Shown here in pieces: positions 7,874-17,755 of a stretch of 64,000 bases of DNA. The position numbers were made by a program, and so were the translations under genes. Positions within the stretch are counted from its first letter, which is position 1; each line of letters begins with the position of its first letter. Source of the DNA: Arthrobacter gengyunqii (GTDB lineage Bacteria > Actinomycetota > Actinomycetes > Actinomycetales > Micrococcaceae); the NCBI RefSeq assembly GCF_023022985.1, contig NZ_CP095461.1, forward strand, positions 2,790,001 through 2,854,000, read 5' to 3'. The notes beneath the pieces are model-generated. The model was not told the origin of the DNA. It ran no database searches and saw only the letters and a program-made list of their open reading frames with translations.

Positions 7874-9406
7874 TTACTGATCGGCGGAGTTGCCCAGCGT
7901 CACATCCGTGCTGTCCGTCCGTCCGCCGCTGGTGTAATCGATGGTCACCTTGCTGCCCGCGGCCTGCATCCGGATGGCGGCGGTCAGCGACTGCGCGTCA
8001 GTGACGGGAATTCCGTCCACCGCCGTGATGATGTCACCCTGCTTCAGGCCTGCCCGTGCTGCGGGAGTTCCGCTCGCCGGGTTCTCGGCAACTTCCGCAC
8101 CCACGGTGAAGGATGAGGAGTCGGACGCCGCCGCGGGGGTCACTGAAACACCCAGGAATCCGTGCGACGCGGAGCCGTCGGCGATGATCTCGTTGGCCAC
8201 CCGTTCGGCGTAGCTCATGGGAACGGCGAAGCCGACACCAATGCTTCCGCTTTCCTCGCTGGCGGAGGCAATGGCCACGTTGACGCCGATGACATCGCCG
8301 TCTGTGTTCACCAGCGCACCGCCGGAGTTTCCGTGGTTGATGGCTGCATCGGTTTGGATCACATCCAGATAAATGGAACTCTGGGCCGTGGTCTGGCTTT
8401 GGCTCGAACCGTCCGGCGGAGCAAAGCGGAAGCCGTTGCCGTCATCCTGCTGGCCTGTCCCTCCGTCTGACTGGGACTCCGGCGCCGCGGATGACTGAAC
8501 GCTGATGGTCCGGTTCAGGGTCGAAACGATACCGTCGGTGACTGTGCCGGCGAGTCCCAGCGGGGCTCCGATGGCAATGACGGTATCGCCGACATTGAGC
8601 TCGTCCGAGTCTCCCAGCGTGGCGGGGGTCAAGTCAGTGGCATCCACCTTGATAACGGCCAGGTCCGAGACAGGATCAGTGCCCACCAGGGTGGCCGAGA
8701 AAACGCGGCCGTCATGAGTCTGCACTTCGATCGACGGGGAGGAGGCGGTGCCTCCCAGGGTGACGACGTGCGTGTTGGTCAGTATGTGTCCGTCGTTGTC
8801 GAGGATGATTCCGGAGCCGGTTCCTGAACTGCCGCTCGCCGCCACGTCAATGGTGACCACGCTGGGTGAGGCCTTCACCGCGGCGGCAGTCACCGCGTTG
8901 ACGCTCTCATCGTTGTTGACGACGACAGTCTGTGCCTGGCCCGTGCTCTGGGGAGTCGAGTCGTTGTCCATCAGCGCATTGGCGCCCACGGCCACGCCCC
9001 CGCCCAGGAGCCCGGCCAGAACCATGCCGGTAACCAGGGTGCCGGCTCCGAACTTGCGCCCGGCGGGCGGACGGGTCGGCTGGGGTCCGGCGCTGTACGG
9101 GTCCTGCCCGTAGCCACCTCCGGAATAACCGCCGCCCGAATCCCCGGCCCCGTAGCTGCCGGCACCGTAACTGCTGCTGCCTGACGCAGAAGGCGTGTGT
9201 GCAGGCGGCGGCACGGCGCCCGGAACATTCTCCGGAGGAGTGCTGCCGTAGGAAGCGGACTGCTGGGCCGCCGCATCGGGCAACTGCTGCGTCTGGCCTT
9301 CACGGGCCTCATCCGCAGTTACGCCCTCAGAAGAAGCAGGCGGGGCAGGCGGACGGGGAGGAAGCGGACGCTGCGGCCCCTCGGTGCCCCCGTATTGCTC
9401 AGACAT
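7874..9406 (-). CDS. HtrA/DegP-family membrane-anchored serine protease with PDZ domain
   Basis: The protein has 510 residues. A Pro/Ser/Gly-rich cytoplasmic region (about residues 1-120, with GSYGAGDSGGGYSGGGYG) precedes one transmembrane helix (TLVTGMVLAGLLGGGVAVGA). A trypsin-like domain follows with the triad His in ILTNTHVV, Asp in SDLAVIKVD and Ser in NHGNSGGALV, and a C-terminal PDZ domain (LKQGDIITAVDGIPV). An insertion of about 40 Ser/Gln/Gly residues sits just before the catalytic serine. The ATG at 9406 has AAAGGA 8 bases upstream; an in-frame start at 9457 would add 17 residues. Such proteases degrade or refold damaged envelope proteins. It diverges from the TPM/pspA pair. Confidence 0.93.
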   Translation of the reverse strand: MSEQYGGTEGPQRPLPPRPPAPPASSEGVTADEAREGQTQQLPDAAAQQSASYGSTPPENVPGAVPPPAHTPSASGSSSYGAGSYGAGDSGGGYSGGGYGQDPYSAGPQPTRPPAGRKFGAGTLVTGMVLAGLLGGGVAVGANALMDNDSTPQSTGQAQTVVVNNDESVNAVTAAAVKASPSVVTIDVAASGSSGTGSGIILDNDGHILTNTHVVTLGGTASSPSIEVQTHDGRVFSATLVGTDPVSDLAVIKVDATDLTPATLGDSDELNVGDTVIAIGAPLGLAGTVTDGIVSTLNRTISVQSSAAPESQSDGGTGQQDDGNGFRFAPPDGSSQSQTTAQSSIYLDVIQTDAAINHGNSGGALVNTDGDVIGVNVAIASASEESGSIGVGFAVPMSYAERVANEIIADGSASHGFLGVSVTPAAASDSSSFTVGAEVAENPASGTPAARAGLKQGDIITAVDGIPVTDAQSLTAAIRMQAAGSKVTIDYTSGGRTDSTDVTLGNSADQ

Positions 9407-9666
9407 GTGCAGTCCTTTCCAAATCAATGTGCCCGTGGAAGTGTGAGGCTTCCTCAACTATGACAATACTTTCTGTGACGACTGGCAAAGGTTCCTGAAC
9501 ACTTCCTGACAGTTTGCCGAAAGACATGCAGCCCTCCCCATGGTGGACTGGTAATCCGGCGAACCATAGAATCGAACCAAGTGCCGGCCGCTCGCCCGCA
9601 GAATTCACGGATCCGGCGGAATGACGCCGAACAGCCACGCACCATGACAATCCTGAGGACAAATTT

Positions 9667-11706
9667 ATGCGGTTGAAGACCATGCGGCTAGCTGCCGTGC
9701 TCGGTTTGAGTGTCACGGCGCTGATGGTTCCGGCCACGGCCGCTTCCGCGGTTCCCCCGGTGACCATTCCGCCCGGACAATTCCTGGTCGATGACGCCGG
9801 TGTCCTGGGCTCGGATGCCGGCGAAGTCAGGGAAGCCATCACGGAGGTGCGTGATGAAAGCCGGTACACCCTTTTTGTGGTGTACGTGGATGAGTTCACG
9901 AACCCTTCGGACCCTGTTGCTTGGGGAGACCAAGTCGTGAAGCAGAAGGGGATGAACTCTCAGGACGTGCTGTTGAGCATTGCCACGCAAAGCCGACAGA
10001 TCAATGTCTCAGTTGCTGCAAACAGTCCGCTGACGCAGCAACAGGGCGACGCCGTTATCGATGCAGCCGCCGATCCGCTGGTTGGCAAAGAGAGCTTCAC
10101 CTCCGAGGACTGGGCTGAAGCAGCCGTCAGCGCCGCCGACACGCTCGCCTCAGGCCGCAGCGGCACTTCCACCGGTTCGTCGTCGTCCTCCGGCGCCAGC
10201 CTTGCTCCGGTCATTCTGATTGGCGGAATCATCCTGCTTGGCGGCGGCGCGGCCTTCCTGTTTGTCCGCAGCCGGCGCAAGGGTGCCATTACAGCCGGAC
10301 CGGCCAACTCAGGACCGCAGGAGCCGGTCGACCCACTGGACGAGATGAGCGTGGAGGATCTGCGCAAGCGCGCCGGCAGCCTTCTTGTAGCCGCCGACGA
10401 CGCCATCAAGTCCAGTGAACAGGAACTGGCCTTCGCGATGGCCTCCTACGGCGACGACGCCGTCAAGACCTTCACTGAGGACCTCGCAGCAGCGAAGAAC
10501 CACATGAGCGAATCCTTCAAGATGCAGCAGCAGCTGGATGACCATATTCCGGACACCGAGGCCCAGCAGCGCACCTGGCTCAAGGACATCATCCGCCGCT
10601 GCGAGGCGGTCAATGAGTCCCTCCAGGCGCACAAGGAAGACTTTGACGCGCTCCGCGAACTGGAGAAAAATGCACCCGCTGCGCTGAGCGCGGCCCGCAG
10701 CAGCGCACAGTCGGCGGGCGGGCGCCTGGAGGCAGCAGAGGCCTCCATCGCCGGGCTCCGCCAGCGTTACGCCGATTCCGCCCTGTCCCAGATCTCGGAC
10801 AACATCGAACAGGCACGCCAGCGGCTCGAGTTTGTCGATAACGCCGAAGAAACAGCCCAGGCCAAGCTTGACGAGGGCGACACAGCCTCCGCCGTCGTCG
10901 CCGTCCGCGCCGCAGAGGAAAGCGTGCACCAGGCCAACGTCCTGCTGGATGCCATCGAGAAGACCGGACATGAACTCGACGCAGCGCGCAACGAATTGCA
11001 GCGTGCCGTCGCAGATGCCCGGCAGGATCTGGCCCAGGCCCGGGCCTTTGCAGCGAACGGCGCCAACGCCGGACTGGCCGGACCGGTAGCCGGTGTGGAA
11101 GCCGCGTTGACGGCCATTGAGCGTGAGTCCTCGGTTCGGAACAATCCAGTGGACCTGCTGCGGCGCCTTGAGACGGCCAACGCTCAGCTCGACAACGCAC
11201 TCGAGGGCATCCGGGACCGGCAGGAACAGGAACGCCGTGCACGCGACTCCCTGCAGCACGCCGTCATGTCAGCCCAGGCGCAGATTTCCGGCACCTCCGA
11301 CTACATCCGTGCCCGGCGCGGCGGTGTCGGCAGTGAGGCCAGGACCCGGCTTGCCGAAGCGGAGCGCAACCTCCAGCAGGCCATCGCCCTGCAGTCGTCC
11401 GATCCGGTCAGCGCTTTGGCCTACGCCCAGCAGGCCAATGCCTTGGCCGCGCAGGCAGCTGAGATGGCCCAGCAGGATGTCGACGGATTCGGCGGCGGCT
11501 TCGGCGGAGGCGGGGGCGGCATGTACGGCGGCCGTGGCGGCAGCTCAGGCCTCGGCGGAGCAATCCTGGGCGGCATCCTCATCGATTCCATCCTGCGCGG
11601 CGGAGGCGGCGGTTTCGGCGGCGGCGGCGGTTGGGGAGGCGGCGGTTTCGGTGGCTTCGGCGGCGGGGGCGGCGGCGGTTTCGGCGGCGGCGGCACCAGC
11701 TTCTAA
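9667..11706 (+). CDS. TPM-domain membrane protein with coiled-coil body and glycine-rich tail
   Basis: This 679-residue protein has a signal peptide (residues 1-29, ending AASA) and a TPM domain (about residues 35-165; DDAGVLGSDAGEVREAI, LFVVYVDEF). A transmembrane helix (LAPVILIGGIILLGGGAAFL) is followed by a long Ala/Glu/Arg-rich coiled-coil region (residues 230-595). The last 75 residues are glycine-rich and include a short hydrophobic stretch (AILGGILIDSIL). TPM domains occur in proteins for photosystem repair, ion-channel assembly and phosphatase functions, so the biochemical role is open. It lies 106 bases before pspA, which suggests a shared job at a stressed membrane. GAGGA precedes the ATG. 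Confidence 0.88.
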   Translation: MRLKTMRLAAVLGLSVTALMVPATAASAVPPVTIPPGQFLVDDAGVLGSDAGEVREAITEVRDESRYTLFVVYVDEFTNPSDPVAWGDQVVKQKGMNSQDVLLSIATQSRQINVSVAANSPLTQQQGDAVIDAAADPLVGKESFTSEDWAEAAVSAADTLASGRSGTSTGSSSSSGASLAPVILIGGIILLGGGAAFLFVRSRRKGAITAGPANSGPQEPVDPLDEMSVEDLRKRAGSLLVAADDAIKSSEQELAFAMASYGDDAVKTFTEDLAAAKNHMSESFKMQQQLDDHIPDTEAQQRTWLKDIIRRCEAVNESLQAHKEDFDALRELEKNAPAALSAARSSAQSAGGRLEAAEASIAGLRQRYADSALSQISDNIEQARQRLEFVDNAEETAQAKLDEGDTASAVVAVRAAEESVHQANVLLDAIEKTGHELDAARNELQRAVADARQDLAQARAFAANGANAGLAGPVAGVEAALTAIERESSVRNNPVDLLRRLETANAQLDNALEGIRDRQEQERRARDSLQHAVMSAQAQISGTSDYIRARRGGVGSEARTRLAEAERNLQQAIALQSSDPVSALAYAQQANALAAQAAEMAQQDVDGFGGGFGGGGGGMYGGRGGSSGLGGAILGGILIDSILRGGGGGFGGGGGWGGGGFGGFGGGGGGGFGGGGTSF

Positions 11707-11812
11707 ATTCAGGCCGCAAGCACAGCCGGTCCCAGCAGGACGCAACATCAGATGAAGGTGCACCATCAGTTTTTTCAGCAGATTCAGTTCGACAAACCGA
11801 AAGGCAGACACC

Positions 11813-12553
11813 GTGGTAAAGCAGTCAATCTTTGGACGCATCACCCAGCTGGCCAAGGCCAACATCAACGCCATCCTGGATCAGGCCGAAGATCCTCAGA
11901 AGATGCTGGACCAGATGGTTCGGGACTACAGCAACAACATTGCCGAGGCTGAGAGCGCCGTTGCCCAGACCATCGGCAACCTGCGCATGCTTCAGGATGA
12001 CTACAACGAGGACATCCAGAATGCCCGGAACTGGGGCAACAAGGCCCTGGCCGCATCCCGGAAGGCCGATGAGTTCCGCGCGTCCGGCAACGCCTCAGAC
12101 GCAGAGAAGTTCGACAACCTGGCCAAGGTCGCCATTCAGCGCCAGATGGCCTCCGAGAATGAGGCCAAGGGTGCAGAGCCCACGATCGCTTCCCAGGAAG
12201 AGATCGTGGAACGGCTCAAGACCGGCCTGGACCAGATGAAGGGCAAGCTCAACCAGCTGCAGAGCAAGCGCGACGAGCTGATCGCCCGCGCCCGCAACGC
12301 GCATGCGCAGACCCAGATGCACGAAGCCATGAAGAGCATCGACGTTATGGATTCGACCTCGGAGGTTGGCCGCTTCGAAGAGAAGATCCGCCGCGAAGAA
12401 GCCCGCGTCCGCGGCGCAAACGAGCTCGCCGCGTCCAGTCTGGATGCACAGTTTGAGAGCCTGGAAGACCTGGGCGAGCAGACTGAGGTTGAGGCCCGTC
12501 TGGCCGCTCTGAAGAGCTCCGGCTCAGGACAGTCCGCGATCGGCCAGAAGTAA
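11813..12553 (+). CDS. pspA: PspA/IM30 family membrane-stress protein
   Basis: This 246-residue, almost wholly helical protein begins with a GTG (VKQSIFGRITQLAKANINA), the amphipathic first helix of PspA that inserts in stressed membranes. It continues with DPQKMLDQMVRDYSNNIAEA, a conserved family segment, and ends in EVEARLAALKSSG. PspA/IM30/Vipp1 proteins assemble into ESCRT-III-like rods or rings that keep the membrane sealed. No PspF or PspBC homologue is present. Control may instead come from the neighbouring TPM protein, but that is inference. Confidence 0.93.
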   Translation: MVKQSIFGRITQLAKANINAILDQAEDPQKMLDQMVRDYSNNIAEAESAVAQTIGNLRMLQDDYNEDIQNARNWGNKALAASRKADEFRASGNASDAEKFDNLAKVAIQRQMASENEAKGAEPTIASQEEIVERLKTGLDQMKGKLNQLQSKRDELIARARNAHAQTQMHEAMKSIDVMDSTSEVGRFEEKIRREEARVRGANELAASSLDAQFESLEDLGEQTEVEARLAALKSSGSGQSAIGQK

Positions 12554-12587
12554 GCACTAAGCGGCGCTGCTCGCCGGCGCTGCCGAC

Positions 12588-12622
12588 TAAGGGCGGCACT
12601 CCCCTGTGGAGTGCCGCCCTTA
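12588..12622 (+). terminator. Intrinsic terminator of pspA
   Basis: A perfect 15-bp stem, TAAGGGCGGCACTCC (12588-12602) with GGAGTGCCGCCCTTA (12608-12622), has a 5-base loop 35 bases after the pspA stop. The T-tract is weak (TCCTTTG). Confidence 0.8.
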
Positions 12623-12670
12623 TCCTTTGCCGGCGACGCTTTCCGGCGTCCCCTTCCCCGAAGCCGGCGC

Positions 12671-12832
12671 TCAGCTAAGCCCCCGACGGTGAAGCGCGCG
12701 CCGTCGGAGGCCCAGCGGCAGCAGAACCCACAGCACGAGGAGCAACACGCCAGCGGGCCGGCCGTGCCCGATTGCCCATGCCGCGAGTCTAGTAGCGGCA
12801 GTGCAAGGGAGAGCGGGTCATCCCGGAACGCA
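12671..12832 (-). other. Intergenic stretch with a possible leftover membrane-protein C-terminus
   Basis: Between the pspA terminator and the tRNA-side hairpin no full gene is seen. On the minus strand one frame ends at TGA 12671-12673 and encodes a hydrophobic stretch (GVLLLVLWVLLPLGL) followed by a basic tail (RRRALHRRGLS). It has no good start: a GTG at 12748 would give 25 residues, and a stop lies about 40 codons further upstream. It could be a gene remnant or chance. Confidence 0.25.
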
Positions 12833-12871
12833 GAGAATCCCGGCTGACATTTTCTGTCAACCGGGATTCTC
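12833..12871 (-). terminator. Hairpin downstream of tRNA-fMet, probable terminator
   Basis: GAGAATCCCGGCTGACA (12833-12849) pairs with TGTCAACCGGGATTCTC (12855-12871), with one C/A mismatch and a 5-base loop. It begins about 19 bases past the 3' end of the leftward tRNA gene. There is no clear T-run. Confidence 0.6.
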
Positions 12872-12889
12872 TGGTGTTGCTGTGTTACG

Positions 12890-12966
12890 TGGTTGCGGGG
12901 GCAAGATTTGAACTTGCGACCTCTGGGTTATGAGCCCAGCGAGCTACCGAACTGCTCCACCCCGCG
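12890..12966 (-). tRNA. Initiator tRNA-fMet (anticodon CAT)
   Basis: The minus strand folds into a 77-nt cloverleaf. It has acceptor stem CGCGGGG/CCCCGCA, D-arm GAGCAGTTCGGTAGCTC, anticodon loop CTCATAA, T-loop TTCAAAT, and an encoded CCA at 12890-12892. The first acceptor pair is a C-A mismatch and the anticodon stem carries three consecutive G-C pairs (GGG/CCC). Both marks identify the initiator rather than the elongator methionine tRNA. Confidence 0.95.
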
Positions 12967-13036
12967 GCGTGATAGTTAACTCTACCCGCCGCGGGGCCCG
13001 GCTGCAAATCGGCAGCCGGGCCGCAGCCTCAACGCG

Positions 13037-16000
13037 TTAGTTACCCTCGGTGGGGGCAGGAGTTGCGCCCTCCGTGGCACCGGTTTCTCCGCCGCCGGTT
13101 TCCCCGGCAGCGGCGTCCATGGCTTCCTGCGCGGCGATGGCGCGCTGGATGGCGGTGTTGAGCTTGTCCTGCGCCGCACCGTAGGCGGCGAAGTCATTGT
13201 TTCCCAGCGCCGTCTGGCCTTCCTGGATCGCGGCTCCGGCATCGGCCAGCGCAGCGGCCAGGTCAGCGGCTGCCGTCGTGTCACCCGGTACCTCGCCGGT
13301 CCCGGTGTCCGGGGTCTGGCCTACGTTCTCGGAGTCGCCGGTGATGGCACCGGAGTCACCGCCGAAGACCTGGTTCAGGGCTTCATCCAGCGTGGGAGCG
13401 AAGCCGACCGTCTCGCCGAAGTTCACGAGCACGCGCTGCAGCGTCGGGTAGGACGCGTCACCGGAAGACTGCACGTAGACGGGCTGCACGTAGAGCATGC
13501 CGCCGCCCACAGGCAGGGAGAGCAGGTTGCCGTTGATGACCTCGGAAGCACCCTGGCGCAGCAGGTTCAACGCGTTGGAAACCGTCGGGTCCGAGTTGAA
13601 CCGGTTCTGGGCCTGGCCGGGACCGGGGACCACGGTGTCGGTGGGCAGCGACAGCAGCCGCAGCTTTCCGTAGTCCTCGCTCTTCACTCCGGCCTCGCCC
13701 GTTCCGGCATCCGCTTCGGCTGACAGGAAGCCGTACAGCACGTTGCGGGCTTCGCCGTTGGGCGAGACAAACGGAATAAACGGAGTGGTCAGGGAGAACG
13801 CTGTGTCATCCTGGCCCGGCATCTGCAGGGACAGGTAGTACGGAGGCTGCTTCACCTCGGCGTTGGCCACAGTGGGATCGTTCGGCACGGACCAGGCGTC
13901 GTCGTTCTTGAAGAACGAGTCCGCGTTGGTGACGTGGTACTTGCCCATCAGCTCACGCTGGACCTTGAACTGGTCCTCCGGGTAGCGCACGTGCGACATC
14001 AGCTCGGCGGACATCTCGCTGTACGGCTTCAGCGTGGACGGGAAGACTGCCTGCCAGGACTGCAGGAGCGGATCCTGGTCGTCCCAGGCGTACAGGGTGA
14101 CGGAACCGTCGTAGGCATCAACGGTGGCCTTGACCGCGTTGCGGATGTAGTTCACCTTGTCCGCCGGAAGGGCTGCGGCACCCGTGGTGAGGGAGTCAGT
14201 GGTGGCTGCCTGCAGTTCCTGCTGGGTGGAGTACGGGAAATACTTGCTGGTGGTGTAGCCGTCCACAATCCACTGGACCCGGCCGTCGACAACGGCCGGG
14301 TAGGCATTGCCGTCCACTGTCAGGTAGGGAGCAACCTTTTCGACGCGTTCGCGGGGATCGCGGTCGTAGAGGATCTGCGACTCGGGGTTGATGGCGTCCG
14401 AGAGCAGCATTTCGGTGGACTGGAACTTGATGGCGTAGACCAGCTGGTTGAACAGATTGCCCACGCTGGGTCCGCCGTCGCCGTCGAACGTTGTCTGGGA
14501 CTCGGTGTCCGAGTCGCCCGTCTGCGGGCGGTCGATTTCCTGCGGTGCCGAACCCTCGGGTGCACCAACCACCGAGTAGTCAGGTGATGATTCGCCAAAG
14601 TAGATCCGGGGTTCGTAGTCGCCCAGAACGCCGCTGGAGGGGATGCCGGATTCCATGAAGCTGGGCTTGCCGTCGGCCTGGACCGTTGATCCGCGGGCCG
14701 CGACGACGCCGTAGCCGTGCGTATAGAGAATGTGTTCGTTGACCCAACCGTCGGGAACGCCGTCGATGTTCAGTTCACGGACTGCAATCACCGTGTCCTG
14801 GGTTTCGCCGTCGATGTCGTAGCGGTCCACGTTCAGTGTTTCCGGGAACTGGTAGTACTGACGGAACTGCTGCAGCTGCGAGAAGGCCGGGGACACGACG
14901 TTCGGATCCAGCAGGCGGATGTTGGAAGTGGTGCCTGAATCGGCTGCCAGCGCGCCGGCATTTGCTTCAACGGTGGCCTTGTAGTCAATGACTTCGGTTT
15001 CATCCAGGCCGTAGGCCTCACGTGTGAGGTCGATGTTGCGCTGGATGTACGGCTCTTCCTTGCTCAGCTCGGAGGGCTTTACCTGGTACTGCTGCACGAT
15101 CCACGGGTAAACGCCGCCGGCAACAATGGCCGTGATGATGAGCATGGCCGTACCGATGATCGGCAGGCGCCACCGGCCGATGACGGCGGACACGATGAAG
15201 AGCAGCGCCACGATCACCGAGGCAACGGCGAGGATGGTCTTGGTGGGGATGACGGCTTCGACGTCGGTGTACAGGGCACCGGTCCAGGTTCCCGAGGTGC
15301 TCAGCAGGGTGTCATAGCGGTCCAGCCAGAAGTTGGCGGCCTGCAGGAGCAGGAAGCTTGCCGCAATGACGGCAATGTGGATCCGTGCCTGGCGGGAGGT
15401 GAAGATGCCCTTTTCCTCCAGGCGGATGCCGCCGTAAAGGTAGTGGGTCAGCAGCCCGGCGATGCCCGAGATGACCACGACGCTGATGAGGAAGCCGACG
15501 ATGAAGCCGATGAACGGCAGCTGCGTGAGGTAGAAGCTGAAGTCCAGACCGAACTCGGGATCCTGCTGGCCAAAGTTGCGGCTGTTGAAGAACAACAGCG
15601 CCTGCTGCCACATGGACATGGCCGCGGTGCCGGCAAACCCGCCGACGACGATGGGGATGCCGATCATCAGAAGCTTGCGGACGGGCTCAAGCTGGGCCTG
15701 GTAGCGGTTCAGGTTGTCCTGCAGGGCGCTGTCCGGAGCATAGACGGGCCGCGAGGCGTAGGCGGCCCTGATGGTCAGGAAGACACACAGGGCCATCACG
15801 ATGAAGGCGCTGAGGAACATCGCGATCCGCGTCAGGTTTTCCTTAACGAAGACTTCGAGGTAGCCCAACTGGTTGTACCAGAGGACGTCCGCGTAGACCT
15901 GGGAAAAATAGACGAATCCAATTACGAGGACCGCCACGACAATCAGGGTGGCAATCAGCGGGCTCGGTCCGCGCCTTTTGCCGGGGCGGGCGCCCGCGCT

Positions 16001-16042
16001 GGGGCTGGGTCGGGAAAATGGGCCATTAGGTCCGGAAGTCAC
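13037..16042 (-). CDS. UPF0182 family large membrane protein
   Basis: The protein has 1001 residues, normal for this actinobacterial family. The N-terminal third holds about seven transmembrane helices, beginning with [20 protein letters not shown], and has the family mark [14 protein letters not shown] large extracytoplasmic domain contains [13 protein letters not shown] and [16 protein letters not shown]. The C-terminus is acidic, Ala/Gly/Thr-rich and variable. The function is unknown for the whole family. I prefer the GTG at 16042, which has GAGG about 6 bases upstream; a TTG at 16084 in frame would add 14 residues. Confidence 0.9.
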   Translation of the reverse strand: MTSGPNGPFSRPSPSAGARPGKRRGPSPLIATLIVVAVLVIGFVYFSQVYADVLWYNQLGYLEVFVKENLTRIAMFLSAFIVMALCVFLTIRAAYASRPVYAPDSALQDNLNRYQAQLEPVRKLLMIGIPIVVGGFAGTAAMSMWQQALLFFNSRNFGQQDPEFGLDFSFYLTQLPFIGFIVGFLISVVVISGIAGLLTHYLYGGIRLEEKGIFTSRQARIHIAVIAASFLLLQAANFWLDRYDTLLSTSGTWTGALYTDVEAVIPTKTILAVASVIVALLFIVSAVIGRWRLPIIGTAMLIITAIVAGGVYPWIVQQYQVKPSELSKEEPYIQRNIDLTREAYGLDETEVIDYKATVEANAGALAADSGTTSNIRLLDPNVVSPAFSQLQQFRQYYQFPETLNVDRYDIDGETQDTVIAVRELNIDGVPDGWVNEHILYTHGYGVVAARGSTVQADGKPSFMESGIPSSGVLGDYEPRIYFGESSPDYSVVGAPEGSAPQEIDRPQTGDSDTESQTTFDGDGGPSVGNLFNQLVYAIKFQSTEMLLSDAINPESQILYDRDPRERVEKVAPYLTVDGNAYPAVVDGRVQWIVDGYTTSKYFPYSTQQELQAATTDSLTTGAAALPADKVNYIRNAVKATVDAYDGSVTLYAWDDQDPLLQSWQAVFPSTLKPYSEMSAELMSHVRYPEDQFKVQRELMGKYHVTNADSFFKNDDAWSVPNDPTVANAEVKQPPYYLSLQMPGQDDTAFSLTTPFIPFVSPNGEARNVLYGFLSAEADAGTGEAGVKSEDYGKLRLLSLPTDTVVPGPGQAQNRFNSDPTVSNALNLLRQGASEVINGNLLSLPVGGGMLYVQPVYVQSSGDASYPTLQRVLVNFGETVGFAPTLDEALNQVFGGDSGAITGDSENVGQTPDTGTGEVPGDTTAAADLAAALADAGAAIQEGQTALGNNDFAAYGAAQDKLNTAIQRAIAAQEAMDAAAGETGGGETGATEGATPAPTEGN

Positions 16043-16294
16043 TGTTACCTCATCGTTCGGTGCGTCGGTCCACGGCGCCTGCAACGGGTATTACAGGACA
16101 TTTTTTCGTCCCCTTTGCAAGTTGCCGTGCTTTCTCATTCTGCCTTGTCTTTATTGCGGCGGGCCACCTGCCGTGCCCATCGGCAAGAACCTTTTCACGA
16201 TCGTGATCGGCCGGCCGGCGCGGCCGGCACCATTTGGCGTCCTTTTTAGGCGGCTGCTCCCCCGGCTTGGGCTGCCATGTCACCGGGGCAACGC
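16043..16294. other. Intergenic region before the UPF0182 gene
   Basis: These 252 bases between two leftward genes contain a relatively AT-rich stretch (16095-16160) that probably holds the UPF0182 promoter. A minus-strand frame at 16050-16283 could encode 77 residues ending 7 bases before the UPF0182 start. It shows no recognisable domain, and the AT-rich promoter-like bases fall within it. Confidence 0.35.
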
Positions 16295-17458
16295 CTAGTC
16301 AGCCGTGCATTGCGCGAGCCCTGCAGGGTCCGACCCGGCGGCCAGCTCTTCAACGGCGCTGCGGGCCTCGTCCAGTGTGGACACCCGGACGACGTCGAGC
16401 CCGTCCGGGATGTTGCCTGCCACTTCACCACAGTTGTCCGCCGGTGCGAGGAAGAACTCTGCGCCGGCGTCGGCCGCGCCCGCCATTTTCTGGGCGATGC
16501 CGCCGATGGCCCCGACGTTTCCAGCCGAATCAATGGTCCCCGTTCCGGCAAAGTGCTTTCCTCCGGTCAGTTCTCCGGGAGTCAATCGGTCGATGATACC
16601 CAGGGCGAACATCATGCCCGCAGAGGGGCCGCCCACGTTGTTCAAAGCGATGCTGACATCAAAGGGGAAGTCGAAGCTGGTGGCCAGGTAGATTCCCAGC
16701 TGGTAGGAACCGGCGTCGCCGGGAACGGGAGTCAGCGCCGCCGTTTGTTCCTCGCCGTCGCGCCGGTAGGTGACCTCCACCGGGTCGCCGCCGCTCTCCT
16801 GCAGTTTGGTGCGGAGGGTGTCGATCCCGTTGATGTCCGTGCCGTCCACCCTGATGAGGGTGTCTCCGGGCTGCAGCACACCGGAGGCGGGCGAATCCTC
16901 CACCAGGTCCGCCACGGCAAGCTCTTCCGTGAAGGCGATGTCCAGTTCGCGCAGCGCCGCCGCGACGGCTGCTTCCTGCGAGGAAGTCATGGCTGCTGCG
17001 TTCTGCTCATCGACCTGTTCGCCTGTGGTTCCGCGCGGATAGACGAATTCCTCGGGAACGACGGCGTCTTCCGGATTCAGCCAGGCGCCAACGGCTTCGA
17101 GGAAACTCATGGCGCTGCCCGGGCCACCCGAGACATAGACCGTAGTAAGGTCCAGATCACCGTTCGTGGGATAGGTCTGGGACCCTTCAATTTCGATGAG
17201 GGGCGTGTCTTCCCCGTTTTCACCTTTCACGGTCCCCACGGTGTTGAAAGTGGGTCCGGGCGATTCCACGACATACGGCGCCGGCAGGAAGACAGCAACG
17301 GCTCCCAATGCCAGGGTCAGCGCCCCGGAAATCACCAGCGCGCGTGAGCGCGGGTCGGTGCGGTGGAGGGAAGGGCTTTGGCCGGGCACCGGAGCGTTGA
17401 AGGCAGCCGGGTCGTGCGGAGGTACAGGGGGGTCGTACGGATTATCTGAGGGGCGCAA
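16295..17458 (-). CDS. YlbL-like PDZ/Lon-type membrane protease
   Basis: The 387-residue protein has a short cytoplasmic N-terminus and one transmembrane helix (ALVISGALTLALGAVAVFLP). It then has a region with VVESPGPTFNTVG, a PDZ domain (VLQPGDTLIRVDGTDING) and a Lon-type proteolytic domain. The Lon catalytic dyad is visible as Ser in GGPSAGMMFALGI and Lys in GIAQKMAGAADAGA. Members act outside the membrane; Bacillus YlbL takes part in degrading a cell-division inhibitor after DNA damage. I chose TTG 17458, with AAAAGGG about 8 bases upstream, because the conserved part begins soon after it. Confidence 0.9.
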   Translation of the reverse strand: MRPSDNPYDPPVPPHDPAAFNAPVPGQSPSLHRTDPRSRALVISGALTLALGAVAVFLPAPYVVESPGPTFNTVGTVKGENGEDTPLIEIEGSQTYPTNGDLDLTTVYVSGGPGSAMSFLEAVGAWLNPEDAVVPEEFVYPRGTTGEQVDEQNAAAMTSSQEAAVAAALRELDIAFTEELAVADLVEDSPASGVLQPGDTLIRVDGTDINGIDTLRTKLQESGGDPVEVTYRRDGEEQTAALTPVPGDAGSYQLGIYLATSFDFPFDVSIALNNVGGPSAGMMFALGIIDRLTPGELTGGKHFAGTGTIDSAGNVGAIGGIAQKMAGAADAGAEFFLAPADNCGEVAGNIPDGLDVVRVSTLDEARSAVEELAAGSDPAGLAQCTAD

Positions 17459-17755
17459 GTGGCCAACCCTTTTCTGAGATGGGAACCCGATGCAACCCAC
17501 TGAGGCTGAACGGTGAAGACTGCCACCCAGCCTACGCCGCGACGCCAAAACCCGCGGACATTTGCACGCGGAGGCGCTTTGCCAAGAGCGAACGCATCGG
17601 AGAATGCGGGACAGGCATCCCGGCATGCCGGTAACGTAAGGAAACCATGGTCGCTGATCAGCGGTCCATGGCCCGGAGCAGTTGCCGGCCGGCGGCCGGC
17701 TGACCTTCCTGCTTCGCGCAATGCACGTCAATCTTCCACAGGACCGGTGGTATCC
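17459..17755. other. Divergent intergenic region
   Basis: These 297 bases separate the YlbL-like protease (leftward) from the DUF2342-type hydrolase (rightward) and must carry both promoters. I could not assign convincing -35/-10 pairs. The rightward frame stays open from 17513, but that stretch has no family similarity and is best read as untranslated. Confidence 0.5.

Noticed and set aside
15377..16249. 290-codon plus-strand frame over the UPF0182 N-terminus
   Set aside because: Antisense to conserved transmembrane segments; no start signal.
16050..16283. 77-residue minus-strand frame upstream of the UPF0182 gene
   Set aside because: Its end position would allow coupling, but it includes AT-rich promoter-like sequence and has no recognisable similarity; kept only as a note.
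17513..17755. N-terminal extension of the DUF2342-type hydrolase
   Set aside because: Open in frame but random-looking and without family similarity; ATG 17756 has better upstream sequence.
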